From contig JAFVCC010000030.1 of assembly GCA_017479485.1 (NCBI GenBank), forward strand, positions 1 to 33,434: a stretch of 33,434 bases of DNA, in the 5' to 3' direction. The notes beneath the pieces are model-generated. The model was not told the origin of the DNA, ran no database searches, and was given only the letters and a program-made list of their open reading frames with translations. A program made the position numbers and the translations under genes. The first letter of the stretch is position 1. Each line of letters begins with the position of its first letter. The stretch is from Bacilli bacterium. GTDB lineage: Bacteria > Bacillota_I > Bacilli_A > RFN20 > CAG-826. Below are positions 13,982 to 21,977 of the stretch, piece by piece.

Positions 13982-14452
13982 TTAGTCTTCTTTCTTTAAG
14001 AGGAAGAAGGAACCAACGATGCCCGCGACCGCGGCGATGCCGTCGAACACCAAGGTGGTGATGGCAAGGTAAGCGGAAGCGAGGTTTGCAGGGGTCGCGA
14101 CTTCTTTACGGACGTCTTCGTTGGAGAAGAAGATGTAACCGAAGCCGGCAACGCGTTCTGCCGTGAGGGCCATGACCGCAAGGAACATCATCACCGGGAT
14201 GAGAACCTTGAGAACCATGACGACGATGTCGACGATTTTGCCGACGATTCCGTTACGCGGAAGGAAGCTCGCGGCAATGATGAGGAGGGAGAATACCATG
14301 GCGAGGACGCAGTAGGCGATAACGCCATCGACGTTATGGCCTTTGAAGAAGCCATCGCCATTAACGTTGGCAACGTAGAGGATCAAGCCAACGAGCGACA
14401 AGATGAAGCAGAGGCAAGCAATGATATTGCCTACGGAAAGAAGTTTTTTCAT
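13982..14452 (-). CDS. Four-TM membrane protein, partner of GH3
   Basis: This 156-residue integral membrane protein has four hydrophobic helices: about residues 5-28, 45-65, 76-97 and 128-151. I chose the ATG at 14452 because AAGGAGGA lies upstream within the end of the GH3 gene; the longer upstream ORF would overlap GH3 for over 100 bp. It starts 5 bp after the GH3 stop, so the two are translationally linked. Both proteins end in KKED. I do not recognise a named family. A role in anchoring, secreting or stabilising the GH3 enzyme is inferred from the pairing only. Confidence 0.8.
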   Translation of the reverse strand: MKKLLSVGNIIACLCFILSLVGLILYVANVNGDGFFKGHNVDGVIAYCVLAMVFSLLIIAASFLPRNGIVGKIVDIVVMVLKVLIPVMMFLAVMALTAERVAGFGYIFFSNEDVRKEVATPANLASAYLAITTLVFDGIAAVAGIVGSFFLLKKED

Positions 14453-14457
14453 TTCGA

Positions 14458-17400
14458 TTAGTCCTCCTTCTTGCTCGGCCAGACCGCAAGGGCGAGTGCG
14501 GCAAGAGCTCCGATTCCAGTGAGGATGCCCGTCGAGACGGTGATGGCGGTTAAGGTCGCTTCCCACCACGGGGTCATCTTGATGGTCTTGATGTTGAAGA
14601 CTGCGCTGTTGGCAAAGGTGAAGAGCTGATACTTGAGGTCTTCGCGGGCCTGTTCGACGAGGTGAGCGTCATTCTTGACGGCGTTCACGGAGATGTAAGG
14701 CCAGGTCTTGTCGACACCGCCGGTGCCTTGATTGATGTGGTTATCGTTCTGCGAGAAGTCCGCGACCTGAGTGACGGTGGCAAGGATCATGCCTTCAGCG
14801 ATGAAGTAGTAGGAGTTGGTGGCCATATCGGTGGAGATGATGCCAGTGAAGCCCCATTCTTCGCGGAGGATGTTTTTGCATACGCCGATGTTCATGCAGG
14901 CGTTGGTCGAACCGATGCGGTTGAAGGCGATCATGACGGCAAGGCCATGGCCATCGTTAGGTTCAAGAGCGGCTTGGAAGCAGCGGAGGTCGCCCTCACG
15001 GAGCTTTTGCTCGGTCATAAACTCGTTGATGCCAGCGCGCTTGTATTCTTGATCGTTGGCGCCGAGGTGTTTCGGGCCGTTGATGATGCCGTAGTCGGCG
15101 CAGCCCTTGAGGATGCGAGCACCGATGCGGTTGGAGAGCATGGCGTCTTCGGAGATGTATTCGTAGTTACGTCCGTTGTAGGGGGTCCTTCTTTGAGTAA
15201 GGCCGGTTCCCCAAAGGTCGTAACGCTGGATCCAAAGACCAGAGTTGCCTTCGACTTCGCCCCATTCATAGGCTAAATCCGGGTCGAAGGAGGTAGCCAT
15301 GAGGGTCTGAGAGTGGACATTGAACTTGAAGACTTTCGCGCCGGTGTCTTTTTCGTACTGGGTGTTGAGCCCGTCGAGGTTGAGGCCGGTGGTGAAGCCA
15401 GAAACGCCTTCGTTTTGTAAGACTTCAGGGTTCTCGACGTTGGTGAGAACATCGGTCTTCGAGCCGCCATGGAGAACGGCGCCAAGCGCTTCGTCGATGG
15501 TGATTTGGCTGACCAACTGACTCCAATAGAGGTCGTTCACGTTGGAGAGCTGGGTGTCGGAGAGAGCGGATTCAGGTCCGAACCTCATTCCGAGGTCCTT
15601 ACCTTCCGTGGCCGGCTCATCCGTGCGGATGGTGTACTGCTTGCCTTGGAATTCCTTGATCCACTCGTCCTTCTTGGCGGAATCAGCGATCTTGAAGGCG
15701 TTCTCGGGGAGAGTGTAGTCCTTCGGGAAGGTGTTCCAATCCTTGCGGGTCATGTAAGTGACGGATCCAGGGAGCCAATAGTTGATGTCGGCGTTATCGA
15801 CGCGGTTGGTGATGACGCTGTTGTTGTAACCTTTGGAGAAAGTGGTGACGTCGTTGGTTGCGCTGTTCCATTCCTTGACGGCCTGTGCACCCGTTCCAAC
15901 CGTGGGGGTTCCACCCTGCGCGGTAATGAAGGAGTTGACCGCCTCGTGGGCGCCGTTAGCGGCGGTGAAGAGGTATTTGCCTTCCTCGAGGCTATAGGTC
16001 TTCACGCCTTCGGAAGCATCATAGGAAGCGAGATATTTGCTCGGAACCGTGATGGTGACGGTGGCGGAAGAGTTGGCCGCGACGGAGACCTTCTTGCTGT
16101 TGAGGAAGCTGACTGCAGACTTTTCAACGTTGGCGGTGCGGTCGTGTTCGGTGTAGGGTTGCTGCACGTAGAGCTGCGCAGTGAAGAGGCCTTCTTTCGA
16201 GCCTTTGTTGGTGACTTTGACTTCAGCGGTCACGTTGCCTTCGTTGGATTTATCAACGGTGAGGTTGGTGATTTCCTGATCGTAGTCGATGTAGGAGAGG
16301 CCTTCACCAAAAGTGAAGGTGACCTCGTTGTCATATTTCCAAGCGTTGCCATCCCTAGATCCGGCGGTGGAGTCGGCGTGGTAGGACGGATTCATGATGG
16401 AATCGTAGTAACGGGTCTCGAAATATTTGTAGCCAACATAGATGCCTTCGGCTTCAACGATATAAGAATCAGAGGAGTAAGAAGGCTGAGAGGCGAAGGA
16501 CGAGAAGACACCAGTGCCGAGCTCTTGGTCGGGCCAACGGGAGTCAAATCCGTTCGTCGCATTAGCGGCAACAATGGAGGCGTCTTTGAAGATGCCATCG
16601 CCGATGTTGCGGCTTGCGGGGATGGAGAGGTTATCGTAGACGAAGGTGTCGGCTAAATGGCCGTTGGCGTTGACTTTGCCCGAAAGGACATCGACGACAC
16701 CAGCGAGCTGATAGTCGTTGACGCAGCCAATATAGGCGATGCCATCGACTTTGTGGTCACCGCTAAGGATGTCGCCGAGCTCAAGGTTGTTGCCCGAGTT
16801 GATGAGGACGACGACCTTGTTGCAGTGTGCTTTGGCGAGGTCGATGACGCTGAGTTCGTCTTCGGAAAGGGCGAGGGCGTTGCGGGTCGTGACGTTGCCT
16901 TTGTAATCCAAGGCAAGATCTTTGTCGACGGGATCGAACATGCCTCCGGATCCCTTCTTTCCCTTGGGGGTATAGGTGTTGCCTTCACCAGCACCGCGGG
17001 AGATCACGACAAAACCAGTGGTGGAGCCTTTGTCGATGCTGTCGGCCCAGTTGGCGGGCTCGGCGGCGATGGTGGCTAAATCCGCGGCAGGGACTTCTTC
17101 GTTTTTGAATTGCGCGAAGTCGCCAGGAGCTGTCGCGGGGGCGTGGTCATAGCCGACGGACTTGGTCTTTTCATGGGTCCAAGGGTTCTCGACTTCAATC
17201 TCGTGTTTGTTCGAGACCTTTTCATAAACGCGGGTGACGTTGCTCTCGAGCGTGAATCCCGCTTTGGTAAAGGCGGTTTTGAGGTCGAGCGCATCGGCGT
17301 TGCCGGCTTTGAGGTCGCCTGCAGAGTACGGATAGGTCGCATAAGCGCCGATTCCGAACAGGGCGACTTTGGTGGTGGATGCTAACGGTAGGGCGCCATC

Positions 17401-17667
17401 GTTCTTCAATACAACGGTACCTTCCTGGCCTTCTTTGATTGCAACGTTGCGAGCGGCGTTGATCATTTCATCGGCGGTCTGGTACTTCTTAACGAAGCGA
17501 GCACCTTCAGAGGAATCGTCGATTTTGAAGCTTTCCGTGCCAAACATCTGGTCAATGTTGGTGCGGTAGCTATTGGCGATCGAAGATCCCGCGATAGAAA
17601 TGACCATGATCGAAGCAAACGTTGCGGTCAGGCCAAGCGTTAAAGCATTTAAAGTTCTCTTTTTCAT
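14458..17667 (-). CDS. Membrane-bound GH3 glycosidase with permuted domains
   Basis: This 1069-residue exo-glycosidase of family GH3 acts outside the cell. An N-terminal TM segment (about 8-30) and a C-terminal one (about 1038-1062, before WPSKKED) would tether both ends. Domain order is permuted: the alpha/beta sandwich comes first (GTVVLKNDGALPLA at about 83-96), then a fibronectin-III-like part (about 470-590), and last the barrel domain. The barrel carries KHLGANDQEYKRAG, NACMN and GFTGIISTDMA with the likely nucleophile Asp947. Classical GH3 enzymes have the barrel first; permuted forms are known in rumen and gut Bacillota. A beta-glucosidase or beta-xylosidase activity is likely, but specificity is not readable. 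AGGAGGA sits before the ATG. A cre/LacI-like operator abuts the promoter. Confidence 0.92.
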   Translation of the reverse strand: MKKRTLNALTLGLTATFASIMVISIAGSSIANSYRTNIDQMFGTESFKIDDSSEGARFVKKYQTADEMINAARNVAIKEGQEGTVVLKNDGALPLASTTKVALFGIGAYATYPYSAGDLKAGNADALDLKTAFTKAGFTLESNVTRVYEKVSNKHEIEVENPWTHEKTKSVGYDHAPATAPGDFAQFKNEEVPAADLATIAAEPANWADSIDKGSTTGFVVISRGAGEGNTYTPKGKKGSGGMFDPVDKDLALDYKGNVTTRNALALSEDELSVIDLAKAHCNKVVVLINSGNNLELGDILSGDHKVDGIAYIGCVNDYQLAGVVDVLSGKVNANGHLADTFVYDNLSIPASRNIGDGIFKDASIVAANATNGFDSRWPDQELGTGVFSSFASQPSYSSDSYIVEAEGIYVGYKYFETRYYDSIMNPSYHADSTAGSRDGNAWKYDNEVTFTFGEGLSYIDYDQEITNLTVDKSNEGNVTAEVKVTNKGSKEGLFTAQLYVQQPYTEHDRTANVEKSAVSFLNSKKVSVAANSSATVTITVPSKYLASYDASEGVKTYSLEEGKYLFTAANGAHEAVNSFITAQGGTPTVGTGAQAVKEWNSATNDVTTFSKGYNNSVITNRVDNADINYWLPGSVTYMTRKDWNTFPKDYTLPENAFKIADSAKKDEWIKEFQGKQYTIRTDEPATEGKDLGMRFGPESALSDTQLSNVNDLYWSQLVSQITIDEALGAVLHGGSKTDVLTNVENPEVLQNEGVSGFTTGLNLDGLNTQYEKDTGAKVFKFNVHSQTLMATSFDPDLAYEWGEVEGNSGLWIQRYDLWGTGLTQRRTPYNGRNYEYISEDAMLSNRIGARILKGCADYGIINGPKHLGANDQEYKRAGINEFMTEQKLREGDLRCFQAALEPNDGHGLAVMIAFNRIGSTNACMNIGVCKNILREEWGFTGIISTDMATNSYYFIAEGMILATVTQVADFSQNDNHINQGTGGVDKTWPYISVNAVKNDAHLVEQAREDLKYQLFTFANSAVFNIKTIKMTPWWEATLTAITVSTGILTGIGALAALALAVWPSKKED

Positions 17668-17711
17668 TAATTTCCTCCTAAGTGAAAAAGCGTTTTAAAG
17701 CTTGTGAGCCC

Positions 17712-17717
17712 ATTCTA
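17712..17717 (-). promoter_or_regulatory. -10 element of the GH3 gene
   Basis: The minus strand reads TAGAAT, 44 nt before the ATG at 17667, with AGGAGGA in the leader. A -35 is not clear. The operator at 17719-17739 starts one base upstream of this hexamer. Confidence 0.45.
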
Positions 17718-17718
17718 A

Positions 17719-17739
17719 CGAAACCGCTTACACGTTTCG
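17719..17739. promoter_or_regulatory. cre/LacI-type operator at the GH3 promoter
   Basis: CGAAACCGCTTACA (17719-17732) matches the CcpA cre consensus TGWNANCGNTNWCA at every position except the first. CGAAAC (17719-17724) and GTTTCG (17734-17739) also form a perfect inverted repeat. Binding here would cover the -35 region and block GH3 transcription. It could serve CcpA or a local LacI-family repressor. Confidence 0.55.
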
Positions 17740-17796
17740 GGAAAACCCCCTTCGTAGTTCGCTATATTTCCAATATCTACATTGAATTGTCCAAAA

Positions 17797-17824
17797 GTGT
17801 TCAAAATTGCGCAGAAGTGAACAC
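17797..17824. repeat. Inverted repeat upstream of the MBOAT operon
   Basis: GTGTTCA (17797-17803) and TGAACAC (17818-17824) are a perfect 7-bp inverted repeat with a 14-bp spacer. It lies about 70 bp before the small membrane protein gene. It resembles a dimeric regulator site; no specific factor can be named. Confidence 0.35.
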
Positions 17825-17876
17825 GATAGAGAAAAACGAACCCTTTATGCGCTTCCTTTCCCCATAAACCATCGTG

Positions 17877-17885
17877 TGGTATCGT
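17877..17885 (+). promoter_or_regulatory. Possible extended -10 for leaderless MBOAT operon
   Basis: TGGTATCGT is an extended -10 form (TG, one base, TATCGT) ending 6 nt before the ATG at 17892. No -35 is evident and no ribosome site precedes the ATG, so a leaderless start would explain the gap. Confidence 0.35.
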
Positions 17886-17891
17886 CTCTAT

Positions 17892-18149
17892 ATGGCTTGG
17901 GTTTTGATACGGATTCCATGGATGATTGCGCCCGTAGCGGTCGTCTTTTTATGGACGCTTTTTTCGGCCTTTTTGCCTCGTGGCAGGTTTTATGCTATGG
18001 TCGCTTCGATGGCTGGCTTTATTGCACTGCTTTTATCTTTCTTTTTCCTTGGTTCGCCCCTAGAAGAACTCGCAGTTATCGCGGGTTCATCGCTACTTTT
18101 TGTGCTAGCGCATATCTCTATTTATAAATATAGGAGCGGCAAGGCATGA
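17892..18149 (+). CDS. Small three-TM membrane protein, first gene of MBOAT operon
   Basis: This 85-residue hydrophobic protein has three predicted helices (about residues 11-30, 35-57 and 60-77) and a basic tail (YKYRSGKA). Its stop overlaps the MBOAT start as ATGA, so it is translationally coupled to the acyltransferase. It does not resemble DltX or other known helper peptides closely enough to name. The start is uncertain: a GTG at 17874 is also in frame, and neither has a ribosome site. I prefer the ATG because an extended -10 ends 6 nt before it. Confidence 0.6.
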   Translation: MAWVLIRIPWMIAPVAVVFLWTLFSAFLPRGRFYAMVASMAGFIALLLSFFFLGSPLEELAVIAGSSLLFVLAHISIYKYRSGKA

Positions 18150-19558
18150 GCTTCGTGTCATGGGTTTTCCTCATCTTTTTACCGCTTGTTTTGCTGGTCT
18201 ATTATCTTTTGCCTCACCGCTTCCGTTGGGCCTGGCTTTTGCTTGCGAGTTACTTCTTCTATGCGTTTTATAACGTCTGGCTCGCCTTCCTTATTTTTGG
18301 GATTACGCTTGCGTGTTATGGGGCTGCGATCGGCATGGAAAAAAAGCCAAAACACCGCAAGGTTTTCCTCGTTTTGACCCTCTTGGTGTCGCTTGGATGC
18401 TTATTCGTGTTCAAATATCTGGATTTTGCGCTAGGTACGGTCAGTTTCTTCGTCCGTCTTGGCGGAGGAAGGGGATTCGACGCATTATCCATCATTCTTC
18501 CGGTGGGCATTTCCTTTTATACATTCCAGTCGCTTTCTTATGTGATTGATGTGTATCGGGGAACGGTCAAAGCCGAACGTCACTTTGGTTATTTCGCCTT
18601 ATTTGTTTCCTATTTTCCGCAGCTTGTCGCGGGGCCAATCGAGCGTTTCGACCATCTCATGCCTCAACTTAAGCAAAATCATCCCTTCGATGGCGAAAAT
18701 GTCTGGGTTGGCCTTCGGTATGTGCTGCTTGGCTATATTAAGAAAGTGGTGATTGCGGATTTCCTCGCGATTACCGTGAACGCGGTATATGGGGACCTAG
18801 CCGGACATGATGGCGGTGCCATCTTACTTGCGACAATTCTTTTTGCTTTCCAGATCTATGGTGACTTCTCGGGATATAGCGATATCGCGAAAGGCTGCTC
18901 GAAGATGATGGGAATCGATTTGATGGAGAATTTCGATTCACCCTATCTTGCGACGTCTCCACGCGACTTTTGGCGAAGGTGGCACATTTCGCTTTCGAGT
19001 TGGTTTGGGACATACATCTATATCCCGTTAGGCGGGAATAAAAAAGGAAAAGCGCGGCAAATCCTCAATCTTTTGATTGTTTTCTTGCTTTCTGGGTTAT
19101 GGCATGGCGCGGACTGGAAGTTCGTTTTGTGGGGCTTAATTCATGGCGCGATGGTTTCCATAGAGAGTCTCTTTCCACGTAAAGAGCCAACTCGAAATGC
19201 CGCTTTAATCTGGTTAAAACGAATCGGTACATTCTTGCTCGTGGACTTCGCGTGGATCTTCTTCCGTGCGAATAGCATCGGCGATGCCGGGCTTGCGATT
19301 GTCAAAATCTTTACTTCATGGAACGTTGGAACTGGAATCATGACGATTCTTACCCCAACATTCTTCATCCAGCTGTTGATGTGCTTTGGGCTACTTGCTT
19401 GCTGGAAACATTTGCCCATAATCTCGCGGCAAAAGAATATGGAGGATAACATTGCCGCGGCTTTTGCATTAAGTGTGGCGGCGACATTGGTTCTATTATG
19501 CTGGCTTAGCCACGATGTTATGGGAGGGGGAAGTTCCTTTATTTACTTCCAATTCTAA
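18146..19558 (+). CDS. MBOAT family O-acyltransferase (AlgI/DltB-like)
   Basis: This 470-residue polytopic membrane protein moves acyl groups, usually acetyl, across the membrane to a glycan-modifying partner. It has the PatB/AlgI pattern: LPVGISFYTFQSLSYVIDVY at about 118-137, FSYFPQLVAGPIERF-like sequence at about 154-168, QIYGDFSGYSDIAKG at about 236-250, RDFWRRWHISLSSWF with His280, and the catalytic His320 in LSGLWHGADW. A ribosome site AGGAG precedes the ATG, which overlaps the upstream stop. Its SGNH partner begins 3 bp after its stop. Together they look like a complete O-acetylation pair for a cell-surface or secreted polysaccharide; the substrate is not shown. Confidence 0.93.
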   Translation: MSFVSWVFLIFLPLVLLVYYLLPHRFRWAWLLLASYFFYAFYNVWLAFLIFGITLACYGAAIGMEKKPKHRKVFLVLTLLVSLGCLFVFKYLDFALGTVSFFVRLGGGRGFDALSIILPVGISFYTFQSLSYVIDVYRGTVKAERHFGYFALFVSYFPQLVAGPIERFDHLMPQLKQNHPFDGENVWVGLRYVLLGYIKKVVIADFLAITVNAVYGDLAGHDGGAILLATILFAFQIYGDFSGYSDIAKGCSKMMGIDLMENFDSPYLATSPRDFWRRWHISLSSWFGTYIYIPLGGNKKGKARQILNLLIVFLLSGLWHGADWKFVLWGLIHGAMVSIESLFPRKEPTRNAALIWLKRIGTFLLVDFAWIFFRANSIGDAGLAIVKIFTSWNVGTGIMTILTPTFFIQLLMCFGLLACWKHLPIISRQKNMEDNIAAAFALSVAATLVLLCWLSHDVMGGGSSFIYFQF

Positions 19559-19560
19559 TC

Positions 19561-20982
19561 ATGGGAAAAGTAGCAAAGACCGTTGTTATTGCTTCGCTCT
19601 CCGCCATGGTCGTTGCTGCGGTGCCTTTAGCTACGGCCGCAGTGGTGCTAGGCGAATCTTCCCTTTACGAGGACACTTACCTTGCGGGATTAAAACTGAA
19701 GCGTGATTTGCTGAAGCAAAAGGACCGGAAACGCCTCATATTCATCGGTGGTTCCTCGTTGCCTTTTGGGCTACGCAGCGAGCTCATTGAAAAAGAGTTG
19801 CCGGAATATCATGTGGTCAATTTTGGGCTATATGGTGCTTTGGGCACGGAATGCATGCTCGACCTTGCTTTGCCCTATATCCAAGACGAAGACGTGGTCC
19901 TCCTTTCGTTTGAACAAAACAAACAAACCTTATCGAGTTATTTCTCGGGACACACTTTCCTGCAAGCGGCAAATGACTGCAAAGATGCATTCTTCGATCT
20001 TGATGAACGCGACCGTAACGCGATGCTTGGCGCCGGAGTTTCCTTCGCCCAAGAAAAGTTTTCTTATTGGTCCTCTGCTTCAAAGCCGCAAGGCGATGGG
20101 GCCTATCAAAAGCGATACTTCGAGGCGCATGGCGACCTGGTCTATGACGGAGCAAGCAGCAACGCGATGGCAGAGCGTTATGACCCCAATCAATTGGTTT
20201 CGTTCGACATTTCTTGGTGGGAAAAATCGTTTATTGAAGAAATAAACCATTTCATTGACGAGGCTCAGAAAAAAGGCGTGAAAACCTATTATTGGTTTGC
20301 TCCAATAAATCAAAAATCTCTGCAAAACCTATATGAAATTGATGATTATTGTATTTCTTTAGAAGAAAAACTTAAGTGCCCAATCCTAGGCGATCCCCAC
20401 GCTTCGGTGTTTGACGAGGGCTATTTCTTCGATTCGAACTTCCACTTAAATATGGCCGGCGCGAACAATAATACCCGGCGATTCGTCCGCGACTATAAAG
20501 CGGAACTTGGCATCTCGAGCAAAACCAATATCGAGGTTATGGATATCCCACCCGCGATAGTTCCTGAAGTCGAGGAAGGAGATAACTCCGACCGCGATTG
20601 CTTTGTAATTGAATCCGCATCAGACCATGCGGTTGTGACGGGCCTCTCAGAAGATGGTCGAAAGAGGAATGGGCTAACCCTCCCCTCTACCGAAAAAGGG
20701 TTGCCGATTACGGAATTTGGCGCATCCACCTTCCAAAATAACTCAGTCATCGAATCAATACGGCTGCAGAATAACCTGCGTGCCATCCCTGATTACGCCT
20801 TTTCTGGCGCGACAAATTTAAAGCGAATCGAGCTCACTTCACTTAACCCGTCCACCTATCAAATTGGCTCCCATCTTCTCGACGGAACCGACGCGGACAT
20901 CTATGTTTCAAAAGAAGCAGTGGGCCGTTACCGTAGTCATTATTTCTTCTCAGCCTATTCCTCACGCATTCATGGATATTGA
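19561..20982 (+). CDS. SGNH acyltransferase/esterase with C-terminal LRR
   Basis: This 473-residue protein has an N-terminal membrane anchor (about residues 7-29). An SGNH domain follows: IFIGGSSLPFGL with the likely nucleophile Ser66, VVNFGLYG at 85-92, and DSNFHLN with Asp291 and His295. From about 345 a BspA-like leucine-rich segment follows (TLPSTEKGLPITEFGASTF, NNLRAIPDYAFSGATNL). AlgJ/AlgX/DltD-like SGNH proteins take acyl groups from an MBOAT partner and place them on glycans, which fits the gene directly upstream. The LRR could bind the glycan or a protein target. No ribosome site is present 2 bp after the MBOAT stop, so translation is probably coupled. It pairs with 12165-13922 as a domain-order swap. 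Confidence 0.87.
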   Translation: MGKVAKTVVIASLSAMVVAAVPLATAAVVLGESSLYEDTYLAGLKLKRDLLKQKDRKRLIFIGGSSLPFGLRSELIEKELPEYHVVNFGLYGALGTECMLDLALPYIQDEDVVLLSFEQNKQTLSSYFSGHTFLQAANDCKDAFFDLDERDRNAMLGAGVSFAQEKFSYWSSASKPQGDGAYQKRYFEAHGDLVYDGASSNAMAERYDPNQLVSFDISWWEKSFIEEINHFIDEAQKKGVKTYYWFAPINQKSLQNLYEIDDYCISLEEKLKCPILGDPHASVFDEGYFFDSNFHLNMAGANNNTRRFVRDYKAELGISSKTNIEVMDIPPAIVPEVEEGDNSDRDCFVIESASDHAVVTGLSEDGRKRNGLTLPSTEKGLPITEFGASTFQNNSVIESIRLQNNLRAIPDYAFSGATNLKRIELTSLNPSTYQIGSHLLDGTDADIYVSKEAVGRYRSHYFFSAYSSRIHGY

Positions 20983-21017
20983 TTATTTGCGCTCGTTTTT
21001 GATGCTTTCCGATAGAA

Positions 21018-21029
21018 ATATGCACATAT
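21018..21029. repeat. 12-bp palindrome upstream of DeoR gene promoter
   Basis: ATATGCACATAT has arms ATATG/CATAT around CA and lies just before the -35 of the DeoR gene. It could be an operator, for example for autoregulation, but is short and AT-rich. Confidence 0.3.
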
Positions 21030-21032
21030 CGT

Positions 21033-21061
21033 TTGATTTTGCCTCTTAACTTGCCCAAAAT
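21033..21061 (+). promoter_or_regulatory. Promoter giving a leaderless deoR-type mRNA
   Basis: TTGATT (21033-21038) and CAAAAT (21056-21061) are separated by exactly 17 bp. The ATG of the regulator begins 6 nt after the -10, and no ribosome site is present. Confidence 0.5.
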
Positions 21062-21067
21062 GGTTTC

Positions 21068-21835
21068 ATGGCGAACGAAAATAAAGATTTGTTTGTATCC
21101 GAACGTTTTCGGATGATTTTGGACTACCTTGAGGTCCATAAGCGAGCAACCGTTGAGGAAATTGCGAATAAACTCTACGTGTCCCCAGCAACGGTTCGAC
21201 GCGACTTTGCCTCAATGCAAAAGCTCGGCATGCTCCAGCGCACCCATGGCGGGGCCATCTATTTATCCGCCTCCGAAGACGTATCGATCTTTGTCCGCAT
21301 GGAGAAAGAATCCGCATCCAAGGAAATGGTCGCGACGGTAGCCATGAATCACCTCCCCGAATTTAAGTCTTGTTTTATCGACAATTCTTCCACCGCCTTC
21401 GCTTTGGCGACGCGACTTGATCTCTCGTTTAAGACTATTGTTACCAACGGCTTAGAGGTTGCGGCTAAACTCTCCGAGAAAAAGAACGTTGAAGTCATTT
21501 TCCTTGGCGGCGTTATCCGTTATTCCCACTTTGCCTCTACCGGAATTTATCCTTGCAAGATGCTTGAGGACTTCAACCTTGACGTCATGTTCTCGGGCGC
21601 AGCTTCCGTTAAACCTGAGGGCGCTTTTGAGCGCTCTCTTGAAACCATGGAAATCAAGCAAAGCGCCTTCCGGCGTTGCCGTAAAAGAATTCTTCTCGTG
21701 GATAAAAGCAAGTTCTCGGAAAACTTCATTTACCGCACGGCTCCGTTAAAAGAATATGATTTCGTCTGCACCGATGCCGACAGCGTCACTATCGCGCCAT
21801 ACGTCGCCTCAGGCATACGCGTATTTAATCGTTAG
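21068..21835 (+). CDS. DeoR-family transcriptional regulator
   Basis: This 255-residue repressor-type protein has an N-terminal winged HTH: ATVEEIANKLYVSPATVRRD, then LGMLQRTHGGA, ending near residue 63. The C-terminal DeoRC sensor shows SCFIDNSSTAFALA, IVTNGLEVAAKL, VIFLGGVIRY and LLVDKSKFS. DeoRC domains sense phosphorylated sugars. The next four genes, 142 bp downstream on the same strand, catabolise L-rhamnose, so the natural effector would be rhamnulose-1-phosphate or a related intermediate; that is inference. Bacilli commonly use DeoR-type regulators for rhamnose in place of the RhaS/RhaR pair of enterobacteria. Confidence 0.9.
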   Translation: MANENKDLFVSERFRMILDYLEVHKRATVEEIANKLYVSPATVRRDFASMQKLGMLQRTHGGAIYLSASEDVSIFVRMEKESASKEMVATVAMNHLPEFKSCFIDNSSTAFALATRLDLSFKTIVTNGLEVAAKLSEKKNVEVIFLGGVIRYSHFASTGIYPCKMLEDFNLDVMFSGAASVKPEGAFERSLETMEIKQSAFRRCRKRILLVDKSKFSENFIYRTAPLKEYDFVCTDADSVTIAPYVASGIRVFNR

Positions 21836-21914
21836 TTTGCTCAATGCTGCTCATTTCTGCGCAAGTCAAGCCATTCTTTTGGCTGATTTCGCGACATGCC
21901 ATGCAAATTAAGAA

Positions 21915-21970
21915 GGAAAGCGCAAATATTCAATAAGTAGGGTTTACAATGCAACCATCTTTTAGGGTTG
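21915..21970 (+). promoter_or_regulatory. Control region of the rhamnose operon
   Basis: TACAAT (21945-21950) is a good -10 before the rhamnosidase ATG at 21978. Around the predicted transcript start, CAACC (21952-21956) and GGTTG (21966-21970) form an inverted repeat that could be the DeoR operator. Upstream, GGAAAGCGCAAATA (21915-21928) is a degenerate cre-like site with two mismatches. The -35 is not clear. Confidence 0.4.
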
Positions 21971-21977
21971 TATTACT

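Noticed and set aside
15469-16656. 395-residue forward ORF opposite GH3, rich in Gly, Val and Asp
   Set aside because: Antisense shadow created by the codon bias of the GH3 gene; composition is unnatural and no motifs are present.
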